Assembly: GCF_030380815.1 (NCBI RefSeq)
Contig: NZ_JAUDUY010000006.1
Coordinates: 62,001-126,000 of the forward strand
Reading direction: 5' to 3'
Length of the DNA stretch: 64,000 nucleotides
From: Robiginitalea aurantiaca
Lineage (GTDB): Bacteria; Bacteroidota; Bacteroidia; Flavobacteriales; Flavobacteriaceae
Shown here: positions 54,769 through 63,702 of the stretch, piece by piece
Layout of the letters: every line of letters begins with the position of its first letter
Numbering within the stretch: the first letter of the stretch is position 1
Notes under the pieces: model-generated
Databases searched by the model: none
What the model was told of the DNA's origin: nothing
The model's input: the letters and a program-made list of their open reading frames with translations, nothing else
Position numbers and translations under genes: made by a program

Positions 54769-56432
54769 AGCAGCGGTCACTTTTCGTTACTGGTATCCTG
54801 GGGCTTGCGGTTCTGCTACTGATCAATACAGTTTCGGAATACAGCTTTGTTCGATGGGATCTTACCGAAGATCAAAGGTTTACACTTTCAGAATCCAGTA
54901 AAGAGGCAGCAAGCGCCCTTGAAAATGCAGTAACGGTTGAAGTACTTCTGGAGGGGGATCTCCCGGCCGAGTTTGCGCGGCTCAGACAGGAGACCCGCCT
55001 GCTTTTGGAGCAGTACGCCCAAATCAACAGCACCATTAAATATACCTTCAGGGACCCGGTAAAGGAGGCGGAGGCAAACCCCGAACTCATTCGGCAACTT
55101 CAGGCTATGGGACTGAAGCCCGCAAGCGTTACGGTTGAAGAAAACAACAGGGTCTCCCAGGAAGTGCTTTTCCCCTGGGCACTGGTCACATCTGACGGCC
55201 GGACAGAAAAGGTTTCCCTGCTCAGGAATCAATTGGGTGCCGATATGGAAGCCCGTTTCAACAATTCCATCCAGAATCTGGAATACGCTTTTTCAGATGC
55301 CTTCACAAAACTTGGGGTAACTGAAAAACAGGAAGTAGCCATCCTGAAGGGTAATGGAGAACTCGAGGATATCTACCTTGCCGATTTTATTACATCCTTA
55401 CGCGATTATTACAATATAGCACCCTTTACCCTCGACTCCGTCGCCACATCTCCTGAAAAGAGCCTGGGGGCCCTGAAACGTTTTGAAGCCGTAGTCATCG
55501 CCAAACCTACGGAAGCCTTCAGCGAAACGGAAAAACTGGTGCTGGATCAGTACATGGTTGCCGGTGGCAAGACCTTATGGCTTTTAGACGCTGTGGGAAT
55601 ATCCCTGGACAGCCTCCTCAATGAGGAAGGCGAGGCGATCGCCCTGCCCATAGATCTGAATTTAAACGACCTCCTGTTCCGCTATGGGGTGCGGTTGAAT
55701 CCCAATCTGGTCAATGATCTTTATGCCACCCAGATCGTTCTTGCTACCGGGGAAGGTAATGACTCTCAATACGACCCGGTCCCCTGGGTTTATCACCCTA
55801 TGGTCTTCTCGTCAGGGAACCATCCGATCAATACGAATATTGAAGCGCTCCGGATGCAATTCGCCGGAAGTCTGGATACCCTTGAGAATGACTATGCGAA
55901 AACGGTTCTTCTCAGGTCCTCCCCCCTATCGCGGCTAGAGGGCGCCCCAAAGATTATTAGTCTTGAAACAATCCAACAGGCCCCGGATCAGAGTGCCTAT
56001 GGTCCTGGGGGCAATCCTCTGGCCGTACTGGTCGAAGGGGATTTTATTTCCGCCTATCGCAATCGGGTCAGATCTGTGGATTTTAGCGATTACCAGGATG
56101 AGGGCCCGGCAAACAAAGCCATTTTTATCAGCGATGGAGACCTGATTGCCAATCAGGTTAGCAAGGGTCGTCCCCTTGAACTGGGATATGACAAATGGAC
56201 AAATAACTTCTACGGTAACAAGGATTTTCTGATCAATTCGATGAATTACCTTTTAGCCGATACGGGACTTATAAACATCCGGACAAAACAGGTTTCGGTT
56301 CCCCTGCTGGATCCTGAGAAAATTGCAGCAGGCCGAACGCGTTGGCAGCTCCTGAATATCGGAATTCCGCTGGCATTGATCCTTCTCCTGGGTGGATTGG
56401 TAAACTGGCTAAGGCGCAGGGCGTACACCTGA
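54765..56432 (+). CDS. gldG: Gliding-motility ABC transporter component GldG
   Basis: 555 residues: an N-terminal transmembrane helix (about 6-23), a large periplasmic part with the ABC-type uncharacterised (GldG) domain (about 30-500), and a C-terminal helix (about 530-548) followed by a basic tail. LTEDQRFTLSESSKEAASAL near the N-terminus is typical. Partner of GldF; it is translationally coupled to it. Confidence 0.93.
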   Translation: MKQRSLFVTGILGLAVLLLINTVSEYSFVRWDLTEDQRFTLSESSKEAASALENAVTVEVLLEGDLPAEFARLRQETRLLLEQYAQINSTIKYTFRDPVKEAEANPELIRQLQAMGLKPASVTVEENNRVSQEVLFPWALVTSDGRTEKVSLLRNQLGADMEARFNNSIQNLEYAFSDAFTKLGVTEKQEVAILKGNGELEDIYLADFITSLRDYYNIAPFTLDSVATSPEKSLGALKRFEAVVIAKPTEAFSETEKLVLDQYMVAGGKTLWLLDAVGISLDSLLNEEGEAIALPIDLNLNDLLFRYGVRLNPNLVNDLYATQIVLATGEGNDSQYDPVPWVYHPMVFSSGNHPINTNIEALRMQFAGSLDTLENDYAKTVLLRSSPLSRLEGAPKIISLETIQQAPDQSAYGPGGNPLAVLVEGDFISAYRNRVRSVDFSDYQDEGPANKAIFISDGDLIANQVSKGRPLELGYDKWTNNFYGNKDFLINSMNYLLADTGLINIRTKQVSVPLLDPEKIAAGRTRWQLLNIGIPLALILLLGGLVNWLRRRAYT

Positions 56433-56447
56433 TTCTTGTTGATAAGT

Positions 56448-56482
56448 TTGTTTTCCCTCAAACATCATTTGAGATATATTTG
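56448..56482 (+). promoter_or_regulatory. Possible promoter of dnaN
   Basis: TTG (56448-56450) and TATATTTG (56475-56482) with a 24-base spacer, one longer than the accepted range. The -7 match is good. Confidence 0.45.
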
Positions 56483-56542
56483 TCTTCGGGCCTTTTTGAT
56501 GGGTCTCTTTTCGTTTTAAAAACGTCAAAAGTCTAACATCCT

Positions 56543-57661
56543 ATGAAATTTATCGTATCCAGCACATACCTCCTCAAACAATTACAGGTTCTCGGCGGGG
56601 TAATCAGCAATAGCAATACCCTACCCATACTGGATAACTTCTTGTTTGATCTGAGCAAAGACCGTCTGACGGTATCAGCTTCAGATTTGGAAAGCACCAT
56701 GAGTTCTGTCCTTGAGGTGGACTCCCAGGATACGGGAACTATAGCCGTTCCGGCGCGTCTCCTTCTGGATACATTGAAGACCTTTCCAGAACAGCCACTT
56801 ACCTTCATGGTAGAAGATAACAATACGGTGGAAATAAGCTCCAGTCACGGAAAGTATGCCCTGGCTTATGCGGATGGGGCGGAATTCCCCAAGGCCGTTG
56901 AATTGTCAGACCCGAGCACAACTTCAATCATGGGGGACATCCTGGCAACAGCGGTCAATAAGACGCTTTTTGCCGCAGGGAACGATGACCTCAGACCGGT
57001 GATGAGTGGCGTCTTTTTTCAATTCACCCCGGAACACCTGACGTTTGTCGCCACAGATGCGCACAAACTCGTTAAATACAGACGTTCTGATGTTCAGGCT
57101 TCTGAGGTGGCTGAATTTATCATGCCCAAGAAACCGCTTAACCTTCTCAAAGGAATCCTCAGCGGCTCCGAAGAAGAGGTAACGATCTCCTACAACGACA
57201 GCAATGCCCGCTTTACCTTTAGCAATTCCGAGTTGATCTGCCGCCTGATAGATGGCAAATACCCGAATTACGAGGCGGTTATCCCAAGGGAAAATCCGAA
57301 CAGACTCGTCATTCAACGGGGGCAGTTTCTGAGTTCCGTAAGACGTGTTTCCATTTTTTCAAATAAAACCACACATCAGATCCGCCTTAAGATTGCCGGG
57401 GCTGAGCTCAACATTTCTGCTGAGGACGTAGATTACAGCAATAAGGCGGAGGAACGCCTGACTTGCTCTTACCAGGGGGATGACCTACAGATCGGGTTTA
57501 ACTCCCGTTTCCTTGTCGAGATGCTTGGCAACCTGGATTCTGAAGATGTTTCCCTGGAAATGAGCCTTCCGAACCGCGCCGGAATCCTTACCCCTGCCGA
57601 TGGCCTGGATGAGGGTGAGCAACTGATCATGCTCGTTATGCCGGTCATGCTGAACTCATAA
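56543..57661 (+). CDS. dnaN: DNA polymerase III beta clamp
   Basis: Ring-forming sliding clamp that tethers the replicative polymerase to DNA. 372 residues in three repeated domains, starting MKFIVSSTYLLKQLQVLGGV and ending with the hydrophobic LVMPVMLN characteristic of the protein-binding groove. It follows gldG by about 110 bases; dnaA and other origin genes are not near, so this is not an origin region. Confidence 0.96.
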   Translation: MKFIVSSTYLLKQLQVLGGVISNSNTLPILDNFLFDLSKDRLTVSASDLESTMSSVLEVDSQDTGTIAVPARLLLDTLKTFPEQPLTFMVEDNNTVEISSSHGKYALAYADGAEFPKAVELSDPSTTSIMGDILATAVNKTLFAAGNDDLRPVMSGVFFQFTPEHLTFVATDAHKLVKYRRSDVQASEVAEFIMPKKPLNLLKGILSGSEEEVTISYNDSNARFTFSNSELICRLIDGKYPNYEAVIPRENPNRLVIQRGQFLSSVRRVSIFSNKTTHQIRLKIAGAELNISAEDVDYSNKAEERLTCSYQGDDLQIGFNSRFLVEMLGNLDSEDVSLEMSLPNRAGILTPADGLDEGEQLIMLVMPVMLNS

Positions 57662-57826
57662 TCAACTCTACACTTTCGATTTTTCAGCTCGTTTCTCACG
57701 AGCCAATACCCTCCATTTATGTGTCTTATCGACGAAACACTCTCAATGTCGACTTTATATACACTAGTTAGAGTAGCTTGGTAATTTTACTGTAAAGTTT
57801 TAAAACCAAATACTTAAACTAAACTC

Positions 57827-59002
57827 ATGATTATGAAGAAATTAATGCTTGTAATCTTACTGGGAGGGTTCCTATTTACCTCCTGTCAGAAAGATGACCT
57901 GACCTCTCAGACTGATCTGGAGGCTGTTGAAGGTCGCAGCTCCAATAATGGCCGTAATGGCAACAATGAGAATAATGGGAATAATGGGAATACGGGCCTT
58001 TCTGATTTCAATATGGATAATGAGGCCTGTCCTGCAACCAAAGTTGCTGAGCTCTATGCCGGACAGAATACCCTTGTAGGGAAGGTAACCGTAGAAGCTG
58101 ATAATGGAGAATACATTATCACCTATAGTGTTGATCCGGGATACTGCCTGACAGAAACGCATTTACAGGTCGGAGCTGATGCCAATGCTTTCCCATTAAA
58201 GGGAAACGGAAATCTAGCTAACGGTAATTTTGAATATGGGGATGATCCACTGGATTGCGTTTCAAGTGTTACCTACCGTGTACCCAACACGGGATTATTT
58301 ATCGCTGCCCATGCCGTAGTGAAATGCGTTGACGACTACGGAATTATTGATAACCTACCAGCAACAGCAAGTTTTAGTACTGGGGCAACAGCCTATCCCG
58401 GTACTCTGGGAGGTTATTTTGACATTGAAATTTCAGGAGGAACTGCCCTTGATGGAACATACGAAGGATGGTGTGCTAACGTAAAGAAACCACTGGATCC
58501 GAATCAGGGCCCCTTTAGCTCATCGGTTTTCTCTACCTACGCAAATCAGGATTACCCCGGTATCAATGAAGACAACTTTGATCTGGTCAACTGGCTGATC
58601 AATAATAAAGATGCCTATATCGGAGAGGACAGCCCTACAGGAGGGATTTATAACTTCGGAGATGTTCAGTGGGCGATCTGGAAACTTTTGAACGATGCAG
58701 GATGTGTTACGTGTGCCGGATTGGGTGACAAAGCCGACTTGGAGCGTAAAGGAAATGAAATCGCTGCCGATGTGCTTCAAAACCAAGAGGCTGAAGGTTT
58801 TGTTCCGGGATGTGATCAGCTTGCTCTGGTTATCCTTATTCCGGATGACACTACCAAGCAGCCGGTCATGATTCCCGTACCAATCGATTGCGAAGCAGGG
58901 GATTGTGAAGAAACCGCATGGGCTCGCAATGATTCAAACAGAGATTGTGGAAATTTCCCCGGAGGAAACTGGGCGACATATTTCAAATATGACGATAAAT
59001 AA
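57827..59002 (+). CDS. Lipoprotein with a thioester-like domain
   Basis: 391 residues. A lipobox (LFTSC, Cys20) and an Asn/Gly-rich linker (39-57) lead to an Ig-like module (about 65-170; ends IAAHAVVKC). Then comes a module (about 185-330) with GWC at 214-216 and VQWAIW at 280-285. The Cys-plus-QxAIW pair resembles the internal Cys-Gln thioester of surface adhesin thioester domains (TED, where TQxA(I/V)W carries the Gln). The C-terminus is Cys-rich with ETAWA (362-366) and NWATYF (381-386). No enzyme motif. A surface or adhesive role is inferred. Confidence 0.72.
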   Translation: MIMKKLMLVILLGGFLFTSCQKDDLTSQTDLEAVEGRSSNNGRNGNNENNGNNGNTGLSDFNMDNEACPATKVAELYAGQNTLVGKVTVEADNGEYIITYSVDPGYCLTETHLQVGADANAFPLKGNGNLANGNFEYGDDPLDCVSSVTYRVPNTGLFIAAHAVVKCVDDYGIIDNLPATASFSTGATAYPGTLGGYFDIEISGGTALDGTYEGWCANVKKPLDPNQGPFSSSVFSTYANQDYPGINEDNFDLVNWLINNKDAYIGEDSPTGGIYNFGDVQWAIWKLLNDAGCVTCAGLGDKADLERKGNEIAADVLQNQEAEGFVPGCDQLALVILIPDDTTKQPVMIPVPIDCEAGDCEETAWARNDSNRDCGNFPGGNWATYFKYDDK

Positions 59003-59022
59003 TAGTCCACGAACCAAATAAG

Positions 59023-59055
59023 AAAAGCGGCCCTAAGGGCCGCTTTTTTTTTAAA
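59023..59055 (+). terminator. Terminator after the thioester-like lipoprotein
   Basis: An 11-bp stem AAAAGCGGCCC with its complement, loop TAA, then a long T-run. Confidence 0.95.
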
Positions 59056-59083
59056 AGTATTCCAATTCCTTTAGTACATAAGG

Positions 59084-59446
59084 TTAAGAAATAAAAGGGA
59101 TCGTCAGAAATTTACTGGGAGACTCCCCATTACTGGCCCGTACAGCATTTACAATGGGCAATACAAAACCCAGAATACCAGTGCCGATCAAGGTGATGAT
59201 TCCGAGTCCCAGCAACAGAATTGCCGGGATGCTCAAAATGACATATAGAATTAAGCTAAGCTGCAGGTTAACAATGGCTTTTCCGTGTTCATCCATCCCT
59301 TCTACCCTATCCTTGTTGGTCAACCATAGGACCAATGGGACCAATAAGCCTCCAAATCCTGTGACATAGGTGAGCAGTTGCATTAAATGTGTGACGGTAA
59401 GTAGGGGCCAGTCTATCCTGAGGCCGTTTTCTGAGACGATTTCCAT
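59084..59446 (-). CDS. DUF4870 membrane protein
   Basis: 120 residues with three hydrophobic helices and the family pattern LTHLMQLLTYVTGFGGLLVPLVLW, followed by NLQLSLILYVILSIPAILLLGLG. A small inner-membrane protein of unknown function. Its end lies 29 bases past the terminator of the upstream plus-strand gene, in convergent orientation. Confidence 0.88.
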   Translation of the reverse strand: MEIVSENGLRIDWPLLTVTHLMQLLTYVTGFGGLLVPLVLWLTNKDRVEGMDEHGKAIVNLQLSLILYVILSIPAILLLGLGIITLIGTGILGFVLPIVNAVRASNGESPSKFLTIPFIS

Positions 59447-59616
59447 TTTTTACTGGGTTTTATTTATATGTCTGTAAAATTTAAAAAATGTTACATCGGG
59501 TAAAGAAAGAACCATAGCTATCTCAATAAGGTTCAATCCCTCTTCTATGGTATTCAGGTCGAAGTGTTTATTTCGTAGTATTTTTGTAGTCCGTTGGATT
59601 TTTCGAGCAAATACAG

Positions 59617-61008
59617 ATGACCGAACAAGATACCATTATCGCCCTGGCTACCCCCTCTGGAAGCGGGGCAATTGCAGTTATCCGATTATCGGGTCCGGAT
59701 GCGATTGAGCGTGTTTCCGCTCATTTTAAATCCGTGGGAAAAGGTAGGTTAACAGAATTTGAGAGTCATACCGTGCATTTGGGAGGGATTTATAAGGGGG
59801 AACGTCTCCTGGATGAAGTTCTTGTAACCCTGTTCCGAGCCCCGCGTTCCTATACCGGTGAGAATATCGTAGAAATTTCATGCCATGGCTCCTCCTACAT
59901 TCAACAGGAAATCCTGCAGCACTTTCTTAAGGAGGGTTGCCGTATGGCCCGGGCCGGAGAATTCACATTGAGGGCATTTTTAAATGGTAAAATGGACCTG
60001 AGCCAGGCCGAAGCCGTAGCCGATCTGATCGCCTCAGAAAACGAAGCCAGTCACCAATTGGCGCTCCGGCAAATGCGTGGTGGGTATAGTACGGAAATAC
60101 AGGATTTAAGGGACCAGCTCATTCACTTTGCATCCATGATTACCCTGGAACTCGATTTTTCAGGAGAAGACGTGGAATTCGCAGACCGGGCAGCCTTTCA
60201 CCATTTACTGGAGAAGCTAAGTACGCTTTTAAAATCCCTTATAGATTCCTTTGCAATGGGGAATGTCATTAAAAAGGGGATTCCCATTGCGATATCAGGC
60301 CAACCCAATGTCGGAAAATCCACACTTTTGAATGCACTATTAAAAGAGGAGAAAGCAATTGTAAGTGATATAGCCGGGACTACCCGTGATGCCATTGAGG
60401 ATGAAATATCCCTCAATGGAATCGGGTTCCGGTTTATCGATACTGCGGGAATCCGTGAAACCCAGGATACGGTAGAAAAGATTGGAATACAGCGTACGCT
60501 TGAAAAAATGCAGGAAGCGCGTATCCTGATCTATATGATGGATGCTACAGAATTATCCGATTCCAGGTTGATCATTACCCAAAAAGAAACTGCTGAACTC
60601 AGGAAAAAATATCCAGATAAACCGGTAGTCCTGCTTGTAAACAAAATCGATCTCGTAGGTGAAGAAACCCGCAGAAAGATTAGTGATGCACTTTCCGAAG
60701 TACTGTTCTTGTCCGCAAAAACAGGCGAAGGCCTGGAAGAGCTTCAACGGTACCTCCTCGGATTTGTGGAAACAGGTTTCCTAAGCAATGAAGATCCTGT
60801 AGTGAGCAATTCCCGCCATTATGAAGCCCTTTTAAAGGCTCTTGAAGCCATATCTAAGGTGCAGGAAGGTGTCGCACTGGATGTCCCATCGGACCTGTTA
60901 TCCATTGACATCAATCAAGCGCTCTACCACCTTGGGGAAATTACCGGTGCGATCACTTCCGATGACCTTCTGGGGAATATTTTTGCGAACTTCTGTATCG
61001 GGAAGTAG
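59617..61008 (+). CDS. mnmE: tRNA modification GTPase MnmE
   Basis: With MnmG, installs the cmnm5 group on wobble uridine-34 of several tRNAs. 463 residues: the N-terminal formyl-THF domain, a central helical domain, the G domain with P-loop GQPNVGKS (228-235), DTAGIRE switch and NKID, and the C-terminal CIGK motif (460-463). Upstream, TATTTTTG (59579-59586) is a possible -7 element with no spaced TTG. Last clearly housekeeping gene before the AT-rich tail. Confidence 0.97.
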   Translation: MTEQDTIIALATPSGSGAIAVIRLSGPDAIERVSAHFKSVGKGRLTEFESHTVHLGGIYKGERLLDEVLVTLFRAPRSYTGENIVEISCHGSSYIQQEILQHFLKEGCRMARAGEFTLRAFLNGKMDLSQAEAVADLIASENEASHQLALRQMRGGYSTEIQDLRDQLIHFASMITLELDFSGEDVEFADRAAFHHLLEKLSTLLKSLIDSFAMGNVIKKGIPIAISGQPNVGKSTLLNALLKEEKAIVSDIAGTTRDAIEDEISLNGIGFRFIDTAGIRETQDTVEKIGIQRTLEKMQEARILIYMMDATELSDSRLIITQKETAELRKKYPDKPVVLLVNKIDLVGEETRRKISDALSEVLFLSAKTGEGLEELQRYLLGFVETGFLSNEDPVVSNSRHYEALLKALEAISKVQEGVALDVPSDLLSIDINQALYHLGEITGAITSDDLLGNIFANFCIGK

Positions 61009-61193
61009 TCTAGACCATCTAATCCTAACATCCTGTATATCAATTTTATTCATCTAACTTTTGATATAAGGCTCAAAAAAAAGACATTGTTTCTGATTAG
61101 TTGAAAAGGATACTTCTAAATACAAATTCTGAGTAATTCTATGTTATAGTCACCACAACGAATTTTTCTATTCAACTTTAAGATATTTCTATT
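61009..61193. other. AT-rich gap between mnmE and the ATP-grasp pair
   Basis: 185 bases between convergent 3' ends. No ORF, tRNA or strong hairpin seen. Confidence 0.4.
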
Positions 61194-62264
61194 CTAATTT
61201 TTTGCGTTTACTTGTTCAACAAGCATTTTAAAATAAGGGTCTCGCAATAATCCCTTGCAAGCAACATCGGACACTTCCAGACCAGGAGAATCATTGCCTT
61301 CAACTATTATCGGGCCATCATTTTGAATAGCCACATCCCACCCAATAAGAGTTTTCGGCAAGAATTTGGTCGCTTCAAGAACCATTTCACAGGCTTCCTT
61401 AAAATACGGTATTTGAAATCCACCTAATCTTATTCCGCTGTCAGGATGATGCGTAATTACTTCTCCATTAGCAGTCCGTTCTTCCAGCCAACCAAATTTA
61501 TTTAGAACGCCCGTTTCTATATTTATACCGACCATAAAGCCGCCGGAATGTAAATTATCGACAATGCCATCACCTACTCCAAATCGAATTGCAGCTGAAA
61601 TAATTTTGGTTTCAGCGATATCAGATTGTAAGGTTATCAAGCGTATTGTATTTACGGAAGAACTGTGAATTTTATTTATCGCCTTGTGTTGTTGAATAAC
61701 TTCAGTAAATACATGGCTTCCTTCCCGGATTTGATCAGAAATTAATTCTAAATCAGTACCGATTGTTTCCAAATTTAGTTTATAACATCCCTCTCCTCCC
61801 CTACTATCAATAGGCCTAATAAATAGAGACTCTATTTTATTGTCAAGCAATACCTCATTGAAGAATTTTTTTAGTCCTTCATTTGTTGTTATTCTTTCAA
61901 TATTATCGTTTTTGTAAAAGTGGTCTTTAAAATTATACCCAATGAATCCGGGCATTCTCAGCCCTAAATCACGAAAGTAAATCTCAAAATTCAGTTTATT
62001 CCTGAGTATGGAACTATACTCATATCTATTCAATACGGCACTGCTATGAATCCTTGCCCGCTCATTTATACTGAGGTAATCATGAATATTTGTTATTTGC
62101 TTTTTATAGATGTACTTAAAGTAATGGTAAGCAGGCTCCTTTTTTCGTACAGATAAACTAACAAATTCTTGTACACACTTTAACAAAGGTTTTTTATCCG
62201 GATCGTGGAAAAAAACCTTCATCCTGCCTGGCTGACCCGGTATCCTAAATTTTCTTATGCCCAT
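61194..62264 (-). CDS. ATP-grasp protein, sugar-transfer-associated type (second gene)
   Basis: 356 residues of the sugar-transfer-associated ATP-grasp family, sharing IHSSSVNTIRL (199-209) and VEGND (321-325) with its neighbour. The nucleotide loop is PIDSRGGEGC (151-160); the usual lysine before it is Arg150 here. Cytoplasmic, no partner enzyme adjacent. Starts one base inside the stop of the upstream paralogue. The substrate and product are unknown; ATP-grasp enzymes join a carboxylate to an amine, thiol or hydroxyl via an acyl phosphate. Confidence 0.83.
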   Translation of the reverse strand: MGIRKFRIPGQPGRMKVFFHDPDKKPLLKCVQEFVSLSVRKKEPAYHYFKYIYKKQITNIHDYLSINERARIHSSAVLNRYEYSSILRNKLNFEIYFRDLGLRMPGFIGYNFKDHFYKNDNIERITTNEGLKKFFNEVLLDNKIESLFIRPIDSRGGEGCYKLNLETIGTDLELISDQIREGSHVFTEVIQQHKAINKIHSSSVNTIRLITLQSDIAETKIISAAIRFGVGDGIVDNLHSGGFMVGINIETGVLNKFGWLEERTANGEVITHHPDSGIRLGGFQIPYFKEACEMVLEATKFLPKTLIGWDVAIQNDGPIIVEGNDSPGLEVSDVACKGLLRDPYFKMLVEQVNAKN

Positions 62265-63334
62265 TACGTTGGATTGAAATACTCAGAATTTATTTGTGTA
62301 ACTAATTCTCTAAATGATTCATTTCTTAATAATCCACCTGAGCTCATAACATCACTCGAATGCAAGTTTGGGCAATCATTTGCTTCGATTATTACAGGAC
62401 CATCTGTAGTAATAGCAACATCCCAACCAATAATACGATCTGGAAGATATTGAAGGTAAGTTGTGATAAGGTCATAGGTTTCTTTGAAGTAGGGTATTTC
62501 AAATCCATCAAATTTAAAATTGCTGTTGGGGTGATGTGTAAGTTTTTCACCTCCAAAAGACATCTTTTTTATCCCCATTTCTTTAAGAGTTCCTTTATCC
62601 TCATCAACATAAACAAAAATACCTCCAGCTGAGCCATTATCTACAGGACTATTGTCGATACCGAACCGCATAAAAGTGGAAATAAATTCAATATTTCCTG
62701 TAGGGGTGATATAGCTCACTATTCTTAGAGTGTTCACACAGTGGCTATGAATTTCATTTATTCTTGGATGTTGCTTAATCACTTCATAGAATAAGTGATT
62801 CTCGGTTAACAACGCCTCCTTTTTCTTGTACAATTGGTTTTTGAGATCCTCTGATCTGAGTATAAAACAACCTTTCCCTCCAAAATCTGCCAGAGGTTTA
62901 ACAAAAACACTAGTCGTCTGATATGTGTTAAAGAGGTTTTGAAAAAAATGGTGGAGACTTTGCTCTGTGTTTACTGATTTTAGAGTTTCGTTAAAGAAGT
63001 ATTTATGATTAAAATGATAACCATATAACCGGGCTGTTTTTAAACCATGCTTTTGGGCATAGAGTGAGAATGCAAGCTTATTATTTATGATTGTCGTAAT
63101 TTCAGATCTGTGTAATTGAGGATTTTGATGTAAACGGTTTGCTTCCTTTGTTCCTAAATAATCGTTTATATTCTTAACATCGTTTCGATAAAGATATTTA
63201 AAGTAATAGTACGGGATTTCCTTTTTGCTATGCCACAGGTGCCGTATTTCCCTGAGCATTTTTGAGGTACTTTTTTTATTCTTATCTCTTAAAAATACCG
63301 TAAACCTATATATATGATCAGATGTTATTCGCAT
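62264..63334 (-). CDS. ATP-grasp protein, sugar-transfer-associated type (first gene)
   Basis: 356 residues, identical in length to the downstream paralogue and clearly related along its whole length. The ATP site reads VKPLADFGGKGC (145-156) with the canonical Lys146. It also holds HSHCVNTLRIV (200-210) and IEANDCPNL near 320, the Mg/ATP-binding acidic motif. Base composition is distinctly AT-rich. An inverted repeat lies 19-33 bases upstream of its start. No glycosyltransferase or capsule gene is nearby. Confidence 0.85.
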   Translation of the reverse strand: MRITSDHIYRFTVFLRDKNKKSTSKMLREIRHLWHSKKEIPYYYFKYLYRNDVKNINDYLGTKEANRLHQNPQLHRSEITTIINNKLAFSLYAQKHGLKTARLYGYHFNHKYFFNETLKSVNTEQSLHHFFQNLFNTYQTTSVFVKPLADFGGKGCFILRSEDLKNQLYKKKEALLTENHLFYEVIKQHPRINEIHSHCVNTLRIVSYITPTGNIEFISTFMRFGIDNSPVDNGSAGGIFVYVDEDKGTLKEMGIKKMSFGGEKLTHHPNSNFKFDGFEIPYFKETYDLITTYLQYLPDRIIGWDVAITTDGPVIIEANDCPNLHSSDVMSSGGLLRNESFRELVTQINSEYFNPT

Positions 63335-63352
63335 TTAGGATAGAAGACTAAA

Positions 63353-63367
63353 ACAACTTTAAGTTGT
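63353..63367. repeat. Inverted repeat upstream of the ATP-grasp pair
   Basis: Seven-base arms (ACAACTT and AAGTTGT) around a single T, in the 5' leader of the first ATP-grasp gene. A regulator site is possible. Confidence 0.5.
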
Positions 63368-63702
63368 GACTAAAAAAACTAATTAATTGCAATTCAAAAA
63401 ATTATTCGTTAAAAAATTATTTTACTCGATAAAATTGTAGACACAGTCAGTTTTGGATGAATCTATAGATGAACACGCGAAATGGACATTTCCTGGGCGT
63501 AGATTTTACACACTTCTCCATTAGGTGGATGTTCCCCCCGAATTAAAGATCTAGTACTTTCGGCATCAATCCCGGTCTTCGATATCACCATGATGCGGAT
63601 CATCATCGTATTGACTGCAGTTTCTCTCCGTATCAAATATTGCAATCTTGTTATCATCGAAGTAACAAAGTTTCCAGAACCAGACTGAAAAGAACCTAAA
63701 CG

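Noticed and set aside
56543-57661. Replication origin near dnaN
   Set aside because: No dnaA, no cluster of DnaA boxes recognised, and neighbours are gliding genes.
63463-63657. 64-codon minus-strand frame at the right edge
   Set aside because: No homology recognised; a competing frame on the same strand looks equally coding-like, so it is treated as part of a degraded region.
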